Source: Bradyrhizobium sp. Ash2021
GTDB lineage: Bacteria > Pseudomonadota > Alphaproteobacteria > Rhizobiales > Xanthobacteraceae
Reading direction: 5' to 3'
DNA length: 64,000 nt
Assembly (NCBI RefSeq): GCF_031202265.1
Contig: NZ_CP100604.1
Coordinates: 3,702,501 to 3,766,500 of the forward strand
Made by a program: the position numbers and the translations under genes. Positions 25,741 to 33,686 of the stretch are shown piece after piece (the first letter of the stretch is position 1; each line of letters begins with the position of its first letter). The notes under the pieces are model-generated. The model was not told where the DNA came from. It saw only the letters and a program-made list of their open reading frames with translations, and searched no databases.

Positions 25741-26670
25741 CTGCTCTGGTGTCTCCGCGTTTTGCCCGACGGGCAAATCAATCGGTGGGGTGGCGATTCC
25801 GTTGTCGAGTCATTTTTTTATCTCGAAGTGAAATTTTCTTGTTCATCCCGTCGGGCAAATCAAAACTATAACTCCCGCGGTCCCCGCCCCAAGGAGGGGC
25901 GTATCATGATCGTCAGCTACGTTGGGCAGGGATTGCGGTGGACGCGACAGCATCGGGCGAGCAAGGGTGAAAGCAGGGCGGGCTTCGGCCCGTGAGCGAT
26001 CACCGGCGCGCCGGACGAACGGCGCAGAAGCGTACGGCAAAACCGTGTGGTCCTGGCATCCGTTGCTGGTGTCAAGTCGGCGGAGATTTTTGCGAACCCG
26101 ACCGGGTTCGAAAAATCGTCAATTCGCCGATGACGGTGACAAAACGAATTCGTCGCCGGGGAGAGCGCGGCATAAGCCGTAAAGCCATTGCGCGGGGAAT
26201 GCCGGAGTGTTTCCGCTGAACCTGTATGCTCGTGTGCGTTTTCTTTTGTGCATCTTGCACACGAGACCGCGGGTGCAGCGCGCACCCGGCATTCCCTGCG
26301 CCCTCTTTCGGGCGGAGATTGATTAACAGCTCGGGCGTATCGCGCCGCGAGGACATGAAGCTGTGTTTGCAATTTGGACAGCCGTCATTGCGAGGAGCAC
26401 TTGCGACGAAGCAATCCATTCTTTCTTTGCGCGGCGCGATGGATTGCTTCGCTTCGCTCGCAATGACGGTGAGAGGCTCGGCGCGACCCGGTGGCTCCGC
26501 CACCGCATGCTCGACGATCTCAATGAGACCAAGCGGACCAATCCCGGCTATACCGCGATCGGGCGGCTGCGTGGCCTCGCCGAATTGCGCGGCGCCATTC
26601 GCGCCATCGAGCATGGCGGTTGAGACGTCGACGGGGTGTGAAATAAGTCGTGACGCACGCCGCCGAAGCG
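25741..26670. repeat. repeat-rich gap with no credible gene
   Basis: This 930-bp stretch holds several interspersed elements. A TTGCCC-GAC-GGGCAA palindrome lies at 25762-25776, with a partner CCCGTCGGGCAAATCA about 80 bp further on. Between about 25860 and 26340 lie segments with short inverted pairs such as GCGGGTGCAGCGCGCACCCG. A 86-bp inverted repeat at 26383-26468 has arms CGTCATTGCGAG and CTCGCAATGACG, enclosing GAAGCAATCCA/TGGATTGCTTC. All are of the kind scattered through Bradyrhizobium genomes. Open frames here have no protein-like features. Confidence 0.7.
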
Positions 26671-27306
26671 CTATCGGTCCTTCTCGGCCGCCTTGATCGC
26701 AAGCGACAGACTGAGTTTGGTCTGTTCCGCGATATCCTCGACCAGTTCTTCGCGCGTGATGTGAGCAACTTGCCCGGTGAGCAGCCCCTGTTCCGCCAGC
26801 ATGACCACGCCATGCAGCGCGGCCCAAATTTTCAGGGCATGCCGTTCGCGCAACAATCCAACGGCCGGAGCTTCCAGGGCCTCCAGAACCAGACCAAAGG
26901 TTTCCATCGCGGCGGCGTGAAGCTCGGTGCCCTTTGGCGCGCAGGCCATGGTGCGCGAGGCGAACATCAGCCGGTAGATGCCATTGCGGCGAAGGCCGAA
27001 ATCCAGCATGGCGAGCGCAAAGCGCGACAGCTTCGAACGTGTCGATGGTTTTCCGATCGACTCGCGAAGGGTTGCGCTGAACTGGCGGAAGGCCTCGGCC
27101 GTCACCGCGGTCAGCAGCGTCTCGCGGTCGGCAAAATGCCGGTAGGGCGCGGGTTGCGAGACACCGAGCTTCTTGGCCAGCGCGCTGATGCTGACGGCCT
27201 CGGGGCCGCCAAGCTCGACCTGCTGAAGCGCAGCCTGAACCAGGGCATCCCTGAGATCCCCATGGTGGTAGGTATTGAGCGGTTTGCGGGCGGGACGGGG
27301 CGACAT
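26671..27306 (-). CDS. TetR/AcrR-family repressor
   Basis: A 211-residue regulator. N-terminal helix-turn-helix: RDALVQAALQQVELGG, then SISALAKKLGVSQPAPYRHF. The C-terminal ligand-binding domain has the TetR_C arrangement (WAALHGVVMLAEQGLLTG). It is divergent from the ferredoxin-P450 genes, and two similar palindromes lie in the interval between them. It is therefore a likely local repressor of both itself and the P450 pair; the inducer is unknown. Confidence 0.88.
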   Translation of the reverse strand: MSPRPARKPLNTYHHGDLRDALVQAALQQVELGGPEAVSISALAKKLGVSQPAPYRHFADRETLLTAVTAEAFRQFSATLRESIGKPSTRSKLSRFALAMLDFGLRRNGIYRLMFASRTMACAPKGTELHAAAMETFGLVLEALEAPAVGLLRERHALKIWAALHGVVMLAEQGLLTGQVAHITREELVEDIAEQTKLSLSLAIKAAEKDR

Positions 27307-27311
27307 TCAGT

Positions 27312-27326
27312 GTTATGATCTATAAC
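27312..27326. promoter_or_regulatory. candidate TetR operator 1
   Basis: GTTAT-GATCT-ATAAC, a perfect 5-bp palindrome with a 5-bp spacer, six bases upstream of the TetR start codon. It would block the repressor gene's own promoter or leader. Confidence 0.6.
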
Positions 27327-27333
27327 TTTCCGC

Positions 27334-27373
27334 TTGACAGCACAACCATGGACCGAATGTAATACGGTATAAC
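27334..27373 (+). promoter_or_regulatory. ferredoxin/P450 promoter with candidate TetR operator 2
   Basis: TTGACA at 27334-27339 and TGTAAT at 27358-27363, 18 bp apart, form a good sigma-70-like promoter. The second palindrome copy GTAATACGGTATAAC (27359-27373) overlaps the -10 and matches operator 1 at both ends; each is followed by TTCCG-like sequence. Binding there would exclude polymerase. Confidence 0.55.
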
Positions 27374-27461
27374 TTCCGGCGTGGCGCCGACCCGCCCGCG
27401 CGGTCCAATCGACACGAGGAAACGCGCGCGGCCAACAGCGCGTGACAAGGGGAGACAGACC

Positions 27462-27671
27462 ATGTCCGGAAAGCTGAAGATCCGCGTCGACCAGGACAAA
27501 TGTCAGGGACATGCGCGCTGCAAGTCGCTGGCGCCGGAACTGTTCGATCTCGACGAATTCGGTAACGCGCATGAGATCGGCGATGGCACCGTGCCGCCGG
27601 GTCTGGAGGACAAGGCCTGGCTGGCGCATTCCAATTGTCCGGAAATCGCGATCGAGATCACCGAGGAATGA
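27462..27671 (+). CDS. [3Fe-4S]-type ferredoxin for P450
   Basis: A 69-residue ferredoxin from the ATG at 27462. Cluster motif CQGHARC plus a distant Cys-Pro (SNCPEIAIEI) is the C-x2-H-x2-C...CP pattern of small ferredoxins that serve bacterial P450s and usually bind a 3Fe-4S cluster. It lies 68 bp upstream of the P450 gene. No ferredoxin reductase is encoded here, so a reductase from elsewhere must supply electrons. Confidence 0.9.
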   Translation: MSGKLKIRVDQDKCQGHARCKSLAPELFDLDEFGNAHEIGDGTVPPGLEDKAWLAHSNCPEIAIEITEE

Positions 27672-27739
27672 ACCGCGGGTCGAGGACGATGCAAGCCGCG
27701 AATATTGATCCAAGCGAGCAAAACAGAGGAAATGATCCG

Positions 27740-28963
27740 ATGTCCGATTCTTCCAGCGTGCTGCCCGAGCATCCTCCGGTGACCGACTGGGTCCGCGATT
27801 TCGACCACACCGATCCGCGCTGGACCGAAAATCCGTTTCCGATCTGGGACGAGTTGCGCTCCCACAGCCCGGTGGTCCACACCGACCGCTTTCTCGGCTG
27901 CTACATGCCGACCACCTATCAGGCGGTAAAGGAGATCGCCTACGACACCGAGCATTTCTCCTCGCGCCGTGTCATCGTCCGCGACGAGCGGCCGGAGGTG
28001 ACGCGGAACGCCGCCCCGCCGATCACCTCCGATCCTCCTGAGCACAAGCCGGCCAAGCAATTGCTGCTGCCGCCGTTCACGCCGGATGCGATGAAAAAGC
28101 TGGAACCGCGGGTCCGCGCGATCTGCAACGAATTGATCGACGAGTTCATCGCCGACGGCAGTTGCGACGCGGCGGCGCGCTATACCAAGTACATTCCGGT
28201 GCGCGCCATCGCCCACATGCTCGGCATCCCCGAACAGGACAGCGATCGTTTCATCACCTGGATCCACATGATCCTCGAGCTCAGCATCAAGGACGAGCGG
28301 ATGCTGATGCAGGCGGTGCAGGAGATGACCGCCTATTTCGCCGGCCACATCGAAGCGCGCAAGCAGCATCCGACCGACGACCTGATCTCGACGCTGATGA
28401 ACGCCAAGGACAAGAATGGCCAGCCGCTGGATGACTCCCACGTGCTGGGTTCGCTGCGGCTGCTGCTGATCGCCGGCATCGACACCACCTGGAGCGCGAT
28501 CGGCGCTTCCTTGTGGCATCTCGCCAAAACGCCGTCGGACCGCGAGCGTCTGATCGCGGAGCCGGAATTGATGCCGATCGCGATTGAGGAATTGTTGCGG
28601 GCCTATTCGCCGGTGACGATGGCGCGCGAGGTGATGAAGGAAACCACCATCAGCGGCTGCCCGGTCAAGCCCGGCAACATGGTGCTGCTGTCGTTCCCGG
28701 CCGCCAACCGCGATCCAACTGTCTTCCCGGATGCCGACAAGGTCGTGATCGACCGCAAGGAGAACCGTCACGCCGCCTTCGGCCTCGGCATTCACCGCTG
28801 TGTCGGCTCCAACCTAGCGCGCATGGAGATGACGGTCGCGATCGAGGAATGGCTGAAGCGCATTCCCGAGTTCCGTCTCGATCCGGCTGGCCAGGTCAAG
28901 TGGTCGCAAGGCACCGTGCGCGGGCCGCGCCAGCTTCCGATCCTGTTCGGCAAGGCGAACTGA
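27740..28963 (+). CDS. cytochrome P450
   Basis: A 407-residue soluble bacterial P450. The heme loop is FGLGIHRCVGSN with Cys354 as ligand. The I-helix is LLIAGIDTTWSAIGAS, with the acid-Thr pair replaced by Asp-Thr-Thr. The K-helix ExxR is in IEELLRAYSP. The ATG at 27740 follows AGAGGAAATGATCCG. The substrate cannot be read from the sequence; many such TetR-controlled ferredoxin/P450 pairs hydroxylate terpenoids, fatty acids or aromatic ethers. A hairpin follows at 28991-29022. Confidence 0.92.
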   Translation: MSDSSSVLPEHPPVTDWVRDFDHTDPRWTENPFPIWDELRSHSPVVHTDRFLGCYMPTTYQAVKEIAYDTEHFSSRRVIVRDERPEVTRNAAPPITSDPPEHKPAKQLLLPPFTPDAMKKLEPRVRAICNELIDEFIADGSCDAAARYTKYIPVRAIAHMLGIPEQDSDRFITWIHMILELSIKDERMLMQAVQEMTAYFAGHIEARKQHPTDDLISTLMNAKDKNGQPLDDSHVLGSLRLLLIAGIDTTWSAIGASLWHLAKTPSDRERLIAEPELMPIAIEELLRAYSPVTMAREVMKETTISGCPVKPGNMVLLSFPAANRDPTVFPDADKVVIDRKENRHAAFGLGIHRCVGSNLARMEMTVAIEEWLKRIPEFRLDPAGQVKWSQGTVRGPRQLPILFGKAN

Positions 28964-28990
28964 GCGGCGTTTCCGCGCATCGCCTTATGC

Positions 28991-29022
28991 GGACCCGTCG
29001 GCGCTCTGCGCGCGGCGGGTCC
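28991..29022 (+). terminator. possible terminator after the P450 gene
   Basis: GGACCCG and CGGGTCC form a 7-bp stem around an 18-base GC-rich loop, 27 bases after the P450 stop. The T-run is poor (GGTGATTT). Confidence 0.35.
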
Positions 29023-29126
29023 CGGTGATTTCCGGCGCACGATCGCGCCTGGCCCGGCACGAGTCCCGAGCGCCGTCGGATCGACGGTGCTGACCTTGAC
29101 CGGCCGCCATCAAAGCAATTCGTTGC

Positions 29127-30146
29127 TTGCGGGTTCGCCGTGAACCGGTGTTTCCTCAATGGCAAAGATCAGGCGTGGTCTTCCGTTCCATGCGTCTCGC
29201 CTACAAGACCTACGGCACGCTGAACGCGCGCAAGGACAACGTGATCGTCTATCCGACGTCCTTTGGCGCACAACACACCGACACCGAGTGGCTGGTCCAG
29301 CGCGGCGGTGCGTTGGACCCCGATCGCTATTTCATCGTCATCCCCAATCTGTTCGGCAATGGTCTCTCGTCCTCGCCGTCCAATTCCAGGGATGTGCTTG
29401 GAGCCGAACCGTTCCCGGCCATCAGCTATCACGATGCCGTCGCGATCCAGCGCCGGCTTCTGCAGGAACAATTCGCGATATCGAAGATCGCGCTCGTCTA
29501 CGGCTGGTCGATGGGCGGCATGCAGGCCTATCACTGGGCGGCCTGTTATCCCGACATGGTGGAAAGAGCCGCGATCGTATGCGGGAGTGCCAGATGCTCG
29601 CCGTACAATCACGTCTTCCTCGAGGGCGTGAAGGCGGCGCTCACCGCGGACCCCGCGTACCGGGATGGCCGCTTCGTCGCAAAACCTTCCGCCGGGCTGC
29701 GGGCCATGGGACGCGTCTATGCCGGATGGGCGATGTCGCATGCCTATTACCGTGACGAGATCTGGCGCGAGGCCGGATTCGATTCCCTGGAAGACTACCT
29801 GGCGGGTTCGTGGGACAATGCCTTTTCAAGGCGTGATGCCAACGATCTGCTGGCGCAGATTGACATCTGGCAAAATGGTGACATCAGCCGATGTCCCGAA
29901 TTCGGCGGCGACATCGATCGTGCGCTGGCCGCGATCAAGGCGCGCGTCCTGCTGATGCCGGGACGAACGGATCGTTATTTCGATTTCCACGACAACGAAG
30001 ACGAGGTCGGGCGGCTGACCAACGCAAAGTCGGTGGAATTGCATCCGATCCCGTCAATCCATGGGCACCGTGCCGGAAATCCGGTCAACAATGCCGCGGA
30101 TAGCGCTTTCATCAATGCCGAGATATCGGCGATCCTGCAGACCTGA
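29127..30146 (+). CDS. MetX-like alpha/beta hydrolase (homoserine O-acetyltransferase family)
   Basis: About 339 residues from a TTG at 29127. The start is uncertain because no ATG lies near the conserved beginning (RLAYKTYGTLNARKDN). The nucleophile elbow is YGWSMGGMQ, the Asp is in MPGRTDRYF and the His in SIHGHRAGNP, giving a complete Ser-Asp-His triad. The MetX fold is clear, but several MetX-specific substrate residues cannot be checked by eye, and paralogues of this kind act as esterases or acyltransferases on other substrates. Its place after the P450 gene could mean joint metabolism of one substrate. Confidence 0.78.
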   Translation: MRVRREPVFPQWQRSGVVFRSMRLAYKTYGTLNARKDNVIVYPTSFGAQHTDTEWLVQRGGALDPDRYFIVIPNLFGNGLSSSPSNSRDVLGAEPFPAISYHDAVAIQRRLLQEQFAISKIALVYGWSMGGMQAYHWAACYPDMVERAAIVCGSARCSPYNHVFLEGVKAALTADPAYRDGRFVAKPSAGLRAMGRVYAGWAMSHAYYRDEIWREAGFDSLEDYLAGSWDNAFSRRDANDLLAQIDIWQNGDISRCPEFGGDIDRALAAIKARVLLMPGRTDRYFDFHDNEDEVGRLTNAKSVELHPIPSIHGHRAGNPVNNAADSAFINAEISAILQT

Positions 30147-30156
30147 AACGAACATC

Positions 30157-30541
30157 TCACGGGGCGATCGAGATGCATTCGGAGATAACCGCGAGCTGCA
30201 CCCGGCCGAATTCACCCTGCAGGGCTTCGGCGTACGCCGCGGCGTGGCGTCTCACGCGCGCGGCCGGATTTCCGGCGCCGGACAGCGGGAGCATCAGCGC
30301 GGCCTGGTTCAGGAACGCGTCGATCAGAAGGGCTTCGCGTGATGGCCACCATCGCAGCGATTGCCGCCTCGGTGGCTTCCTGGCCGAGCAGTTCCTGTAC
30401 GCGGTGGTCGACGGCCACACCCGCGACCTGATCCTCAGTGGCAACGCGGCCAGATCAGACAAGGATCTGCGCGAGCGGGTCGTTGCCGCGGCCGCACTGT
30501 TTCTGGACGGGTGCCGCGACCGTCCTGCGCCGCGCAGCTAG
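30157..30541. pseudogene. rearranged TetR-family regulator remnant
   Basis: Two pieces of a TetR protein face opposite ways. On the minus strand, from about 30345 down to 30160, is a middle part (REALLIDAFLNQAALMLPLS, RRHAAAYAEALQGEFGRVQL). On the plus strand, from about 30373 to 30541, is a C-terminal part ending in a stop (GGFLAEQFLYAVVDGHTRDL, LRERVVAAAALFLDGC). No helix-turn-helix part is present. This is best explained by an internal inversion plus loss of the N-terminus. Confidence 0.45.
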
Positions 30542-30794
30542 ACGGGCCAGGACTCGGCACGTCGTTTTCGTTGTGGGGCCAATTGCGCTGCAGCCGCTTG
30601 AGCGCCGGCGCGCGCATGTCTCGCGCCAGGGCAAGCGCTCGCCCGCAGATCGTCACAGTCGTCCACACGCTTATCGATAAGATGACCGAAGGGATGCAGA
30701 GGCGGTTCTTGCCGCTTGATCCAAAAGGCATAATTGCTCGGATCCCCCGCTTTTTGGCGCCGATCCCGGCCGGTTCCATCCCTGCCGGAGTAAG

Positions 30795-30808
30795 TCATAC
30801 TAATATGA
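30795..30808. promoter_or_regulatory. candidate operator, perfect palindrome
   Basis: TCATA-CTAA-TATGA lies 109 bp upstream of the ytfQ remnant and 256 bp upstream of the GntR gene. It is AT-rich in GC-rich surroundings, and its length and symmetry suit a GntR/FCD-type regulator. The rest of 30542-30916 shows no gene. Confidence 0.45.
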
Positions 30809-30916
30809 TAATGTTCTGTACCGCAATTGCGAGTTGTGGCATGGAGTATTTGCCAGCCCGATCCTGCCCGAAGAGACAGGACGGCGGCCCGCAACAATTA
30901 GGGAGCGAAACCAGCC

Positions 30917-31047
30917 ATGACTCTCAAAAAACTTCTTCCCGCAGCGCTCATCGCGCTCACTCGGTAATGGCAACCAGCGCCTTCGCCGCCGATCTGACGG
31001 TCGGCTTCTCGCAGATCGGTTCGGAATCGGGTTGGCGCGCGGCCTAA
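30917..31047 (+). pseudogene. truncated ytfQ-like sugar-binding protein remnant
   Basis: It begins ATGACTCTCAAAAAACTTCT and encodes a signal peptide (MTLKKLLPAALIALT) that breaks frame near 30960. The next frame continues ATSAFAADLTVGFSQIGSES and GWRAA before a stop at 31045. LTVGFSQIGSESGWRAA is the N-terminal signature of YtfQ-type periplasmic galactofuranose-binding proteins. Only about 40 of the usual 320 residues remain. It shows that this sugar locus once carried another importer ahead of the GntR gene. Confidence 0.65.
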
Positions 31048-31063
31048 CCGCGGGAGGAGCATC

Positions 31064-31786
31064 ATGACCTCCAATATCGTCGTGATTCCGCCGGGGCGAG
31101 GCCATTCCAGCCAGCTGGAAGTGACCCGGACGATCGGGATCGACATCATCGTCGGCCGCTATCCGGAAGGCACCCCTTTGCCGCGCGATGCGGAACTGAC
31201 CTCCATGTTCGACGTCTCGCGCACCGTATTGCGCGAGAGCGTCAAGACGCTATCGGCCAAGGGACTGCTCAATTCCAAAGCGGGTGTCGGCACCCGGGTC
31301 AGGGAACGTTCGGCCTGGAACATGTTCGATCCCGACGTGCTCGGCTGGCATCTCGAGGCCGGGATCGACAAGCGGTTTCTTCGCGATCTCGCCGATATCC
31401 GCCTCGCGGTCGAGCCGCGCGCGGCAGCGCTCGCCGCCGAGCGATGGGCGGACGATGCGATCGCCGTTCTGCGCGATAGCATCGCCAAGATGCGTAGTTT
31501 TGCTTCGGACAGCATTGAATTCGCCGATGCGGATCTTCGGCTGCATCTGGACGTCGCGACGATCTCGGCCAACCCGTTCATGCGCTCGATCGGCGCCGTG
31601 ATCGAGGCGGCGTTGCGCGCCTCATTCCGGCTGAGTGCGCCGACCGAGGAGCGGGAACGCGAACTCACCATCGCCGCCCATGAACGAATTGTCGACGCCA
31701 TCGCCGACCGGGATGCCGAAGCGGCTGCCGCGGCGATGAGGGAGGTTATCTTCAACGGCCTGCGCCGGCACGGCGCGGCGGGTTGA
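31064..31786 (+). CDS. GntR-family (FCD domain) regulator of sugar genes
   Basis: A 240-residue regulator: winged helix-turn-helix (LPRDAELTSMFDVSRTVLRE, LSAKGLLNSKAGVGTRVRER) and an FCD ligand domain with metal-site pattern (DIRLAVEPRAA, DLRLHLDVATISANPFM, AAHERIVDAI). It resembles DgoR/AraR-type regulators that respond to sugar acids. It stands at the head of the sugar gene row 31807-39783 and probably controls it; the ligand is likely a pathway intermediate such as 2-keto-3-deoxyarabonate. Confidence 0.87.
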   Translation: MTSNIVVIPPGRGHSSQLEVTRTIGIDIIVGRYPEGTPLPRDAELTSMFDVSRTVLRESVKTLSAKGLLNSKAGVGTRVRERSAWNMFDPDVLGWHLEAGIDKRFLRDLADIRLAVEPRAAALAAERWADDAIAVLRDSIAKMRSFASDSIEFADADLRLHLDVATISANPFMRSIGAVIEAALRASFRLSAPTEERERELTIAAHERIVDAIADRDAEAAAAAMREVIFNGLRRHGAAG

Positions 31787-31806
31787 AGCGAAAACGGAGC
31801 ATGGTC

Positions 31807-32736
31807 ATGGCAAATTCCACCGTTCAACGGCGCTACAAGGGTGTATTTCCGGTCGTGCCGACGGTGTTCGACGGCGACGGCCGGCTCGATCTCGATGGCC
31901 AGAAGCGCGCCGTCGACTGCATGATCGATGCCGGTTCGCAGGGGCTCTGCATCCTCGCCAACTTCTCCGAGCAGTACGTACTGACCGACGCCGAGCGCGA
32001 CCTGATACTCGACGCCGTGCTGAACCATGTCGCGGGCCGCGTCCCCGTGATCGTCACGACAACCCATTTTGCTTCGCATATCTGTGCCGAACGTTCGCGG
32101 CGGGCCGAGCAGGCAGGTGCGGCCATGGTGATGGTGATGCCGCCCTATCATGGGGCGACCATCCGGGTTGGGGAAAACGCCATCTACGAGTTCTACCGAA
32201 CCGTTTCGGACGCGATCGCGATCCCCATCATGATCCAGGATGCGCCGGTGGCCGGCACGCCGCTGTCGGCGGCTTTCCTCGCCCGCATGGCACGTGACCT
32301 CAAGAACATCGCCTACTTCAAGATCGAGACGCCGCAAGCCGCCGCCAAGCTGCGCGAGTTGATCGCACTCGGCGGTGCGGCAATCGAAGGTCCGTGGGAC
32401 GGTGAGGAGGCGATCACGCTGATGGCCGACCTTGATGCCGGTGCGACCGGCGCGATGACCGGCGGTGGGTATCCGGATGGCATTCGTCAGATCACGGACC
32501 CGTATTTTGCCGGCCGCCGTGACGAAGCTATGGCGGCCTATCAACGCTGGCTGCCGCTGATCAATTTCGAAAATCGCCAATGCGGCCTTATTGCATGCAA
32601 GGCGCTGATGAAGGAAGGCGGCGTTATCAAACACGAAACCGTCCGCCTTCCGCTGCAGCCGCTGCATCCGGCGGTTCGATCGGGGTTTGATCGAAATCGC
32701 GGGCCGTCTCGATCCACTCGTGTTGCGCTGGGGTAA
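31807..32736 (+). CDS. DHDPS-family 2-keto-3-deoxy-L-arabonate dehydratase, C-terminus frameshifted
   Basis: A 309-residue class I aldolase-fold enzyme from the ATG at 31807 (GGAG eight bases upstream favours it over 31801). The Schiff-base Lys is in IAYFKIETP; the entry is YKGVFPVVPTVFDGDGRL; GLCILANFSEQYVLTDAERD is characteristic of the ketodeoxyarabonate dehydratase group. It would convert L-2-keto-3-deoxyarabonate to alpha-ketoglutarate semialdehyde. After GGGG at 32682-32685 the frame gives GFDRNRGPSRS. Removing one G restores a family-like end (GLIEIAGRLDPLVLRWGK) and a stop at 32738. The change is either a real late frameshift or a base-call error. Confidence 0.82.
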   Translation: MANSTVQRRYKGVFPVVPTVFDGDGRLDLDGQKRAVDCMIDAGSQGLCILANFSEQYVLTDAERDLILDAVLNHVAGRVPVIVTTTHFASHICAERSRRAEQAGAAMVMVMPPYHGATIRVGENAIYEFYRTVSDAIAIPIMIQDAPVAGTPLSAAFLARMARDLKNIAYFKIETPQAAAKLRELIALGGAAIEGPWDGEEAITLMADLDAGATGAMTGGGYPDGIRQITDPYFAGRRDEAMAAYQRWLPLINFENRQCGLIACKALMKEGGVIKHETVRLPLQPLHPAVRSGFDRNRGPSRSTRVALG

Positions 32737-32743
32737 GTGAGCC

Positions 32744-33676
32744 GTGGTGACCGCCGTCCGCCTCGCCATTGTCGGTCTCGGCAAGATTGCCAGGGATCAG
32801 CACATCCCCGCGATCGCCGGCACTGAGGGTATCGAGCTAGCGGCCATCGCCAGCCGCAATGCGTCCATCGACGGCATCGCGCATTTTGCGACACTCGACG
32901 AACTGCTCTTTGCCGCACCCGGGATCGACGCCGTGGCGCTCTGCACGCCGCCGCAGGTTCGTCAGGCGCAGGCGGCGGCAGCGTTGCAGGCCGGCAAGCA
33001 CGTGTTGCTCGAAAAGCCCCCGGGCGCGACCGTCAGCGAATTGATGCCGCTGATCGCGTCGGCACGGCAAAGCGGGCGAACGCTGTTCGCAACCTGGCAT
33101 TCCCGTTTTGCACCGGCCGTCGAACCGGCGCGAGCGTTCCTCGCCGACCGGCAAATCAACTCGGTTGTGGTCGAATGGAAGGAAGACGTGAAGGTCTGGC
33201 ATCCCGGTCAGGCCTGGATCTGGGAGCCCGGCGGGCTGGGGGTGTTCGATCCCGGCATCAACGCGCTTTCGATCCTCACCCGCATTTTGCCGCGGCCATT
33301 CTTTCTGACCCAGGCTGAACTGTCCTTCCCGCGGAATCGTGCGGCGCCGATCGCGGCCGATCTCGTCTTCTCGGATGACACTGGTCTGCCGATCCGGGCC
33401 GAGTTCGACTGGCGCCAGACCGGCCCCCAGACCTGGGATATCAACGTCGAGACCGATGGCGGACGGCTGACGCTCTCTTCCGGCGGCAGCCGCCTCGTTC
33501 ATGATGACCGCACCCTGGTCGACGAGAAGCAGGCGGAATACCGCGGCATCTATCGGCATTTCGTCGAACTGATCGCCAACGGAGTGTCCGACGTCGATTT
33601 GTCGCCGCTGGCTCATGTCGCGGATGCCTTCATGCTCGGCCGGCGCCGCGATGTCGAACCATTCATCGAGGATTGA
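32744..33676 (+). CDS. Gfo/Idh/MocA-type sugar 1-dehydrogenase (L-arabinose/D-galactose)
   Basis: A 310-residue NAD(P)-dependent oxidoreductase starting at GTG 32744 (or 32747). Rossmann motif LAIVGLGKIARDQHIPAI; catalytic Lys in HVLLEKPPGATVSEL; WHSRFAPAVEPAR and VWHPGQAWIWEPGGLGVFDP are hallmarks of the bacterial D-galactose/L-arabinose 1-dehydrogenase group. It oxidises the aldose to its lactone. It sits directly before an epimerase and a lactonase gene, so these genes carry out sequential steps. Confidence 0.87.
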   Translation: MVTAVRLAIVGLGKIARDQHIPAIAGTEGIELAAIASRNASIDGIAHFATLDELLFAAPGIDAVALCTPPQVRQAQAAAALQAGKHVLLEKPPGATVSELMPLIASARQSGRTLFATWHSRFAPAVEPARAFLADRQINSVVVEWKEDVKVWHPGQAWIWEPGGLGVFDPGINALSILTRILPRPFFLTQAELSFPRNRAAPIAADLVFSDDTGLPIRAEFDWRQTGPQTWDINVETDGGRLTLSSGGSRLVHDDRTLVDEKQAEYRGIYRHFVELIANGVSDVDLSPLAHVADAFMLGRRRDVEPFIED

Positions 33677-33686
33677 TGTGACGCAG

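Noticed and set aside
25741..25776. TTG start for the YkvA-family gene
   Set aside because: It falls inside an intergenic palindrome (TTGCCC-GAC-GGGCAA); the ATG at 25740 gives a normal N-terminus.
26226..26696. A 156-codon plus-strand frame in the repeat-rich gap
   Set aside because: Its composition follows interspersed repeats; similar frames arise wherever these repeats occur and have no conserved function.
31159..32784. A 541-codon minus-strand frame
   Set aside because: It is antisense to the GntR and ketodeoxyarabonate dehydratase genes and has no protein-like features.
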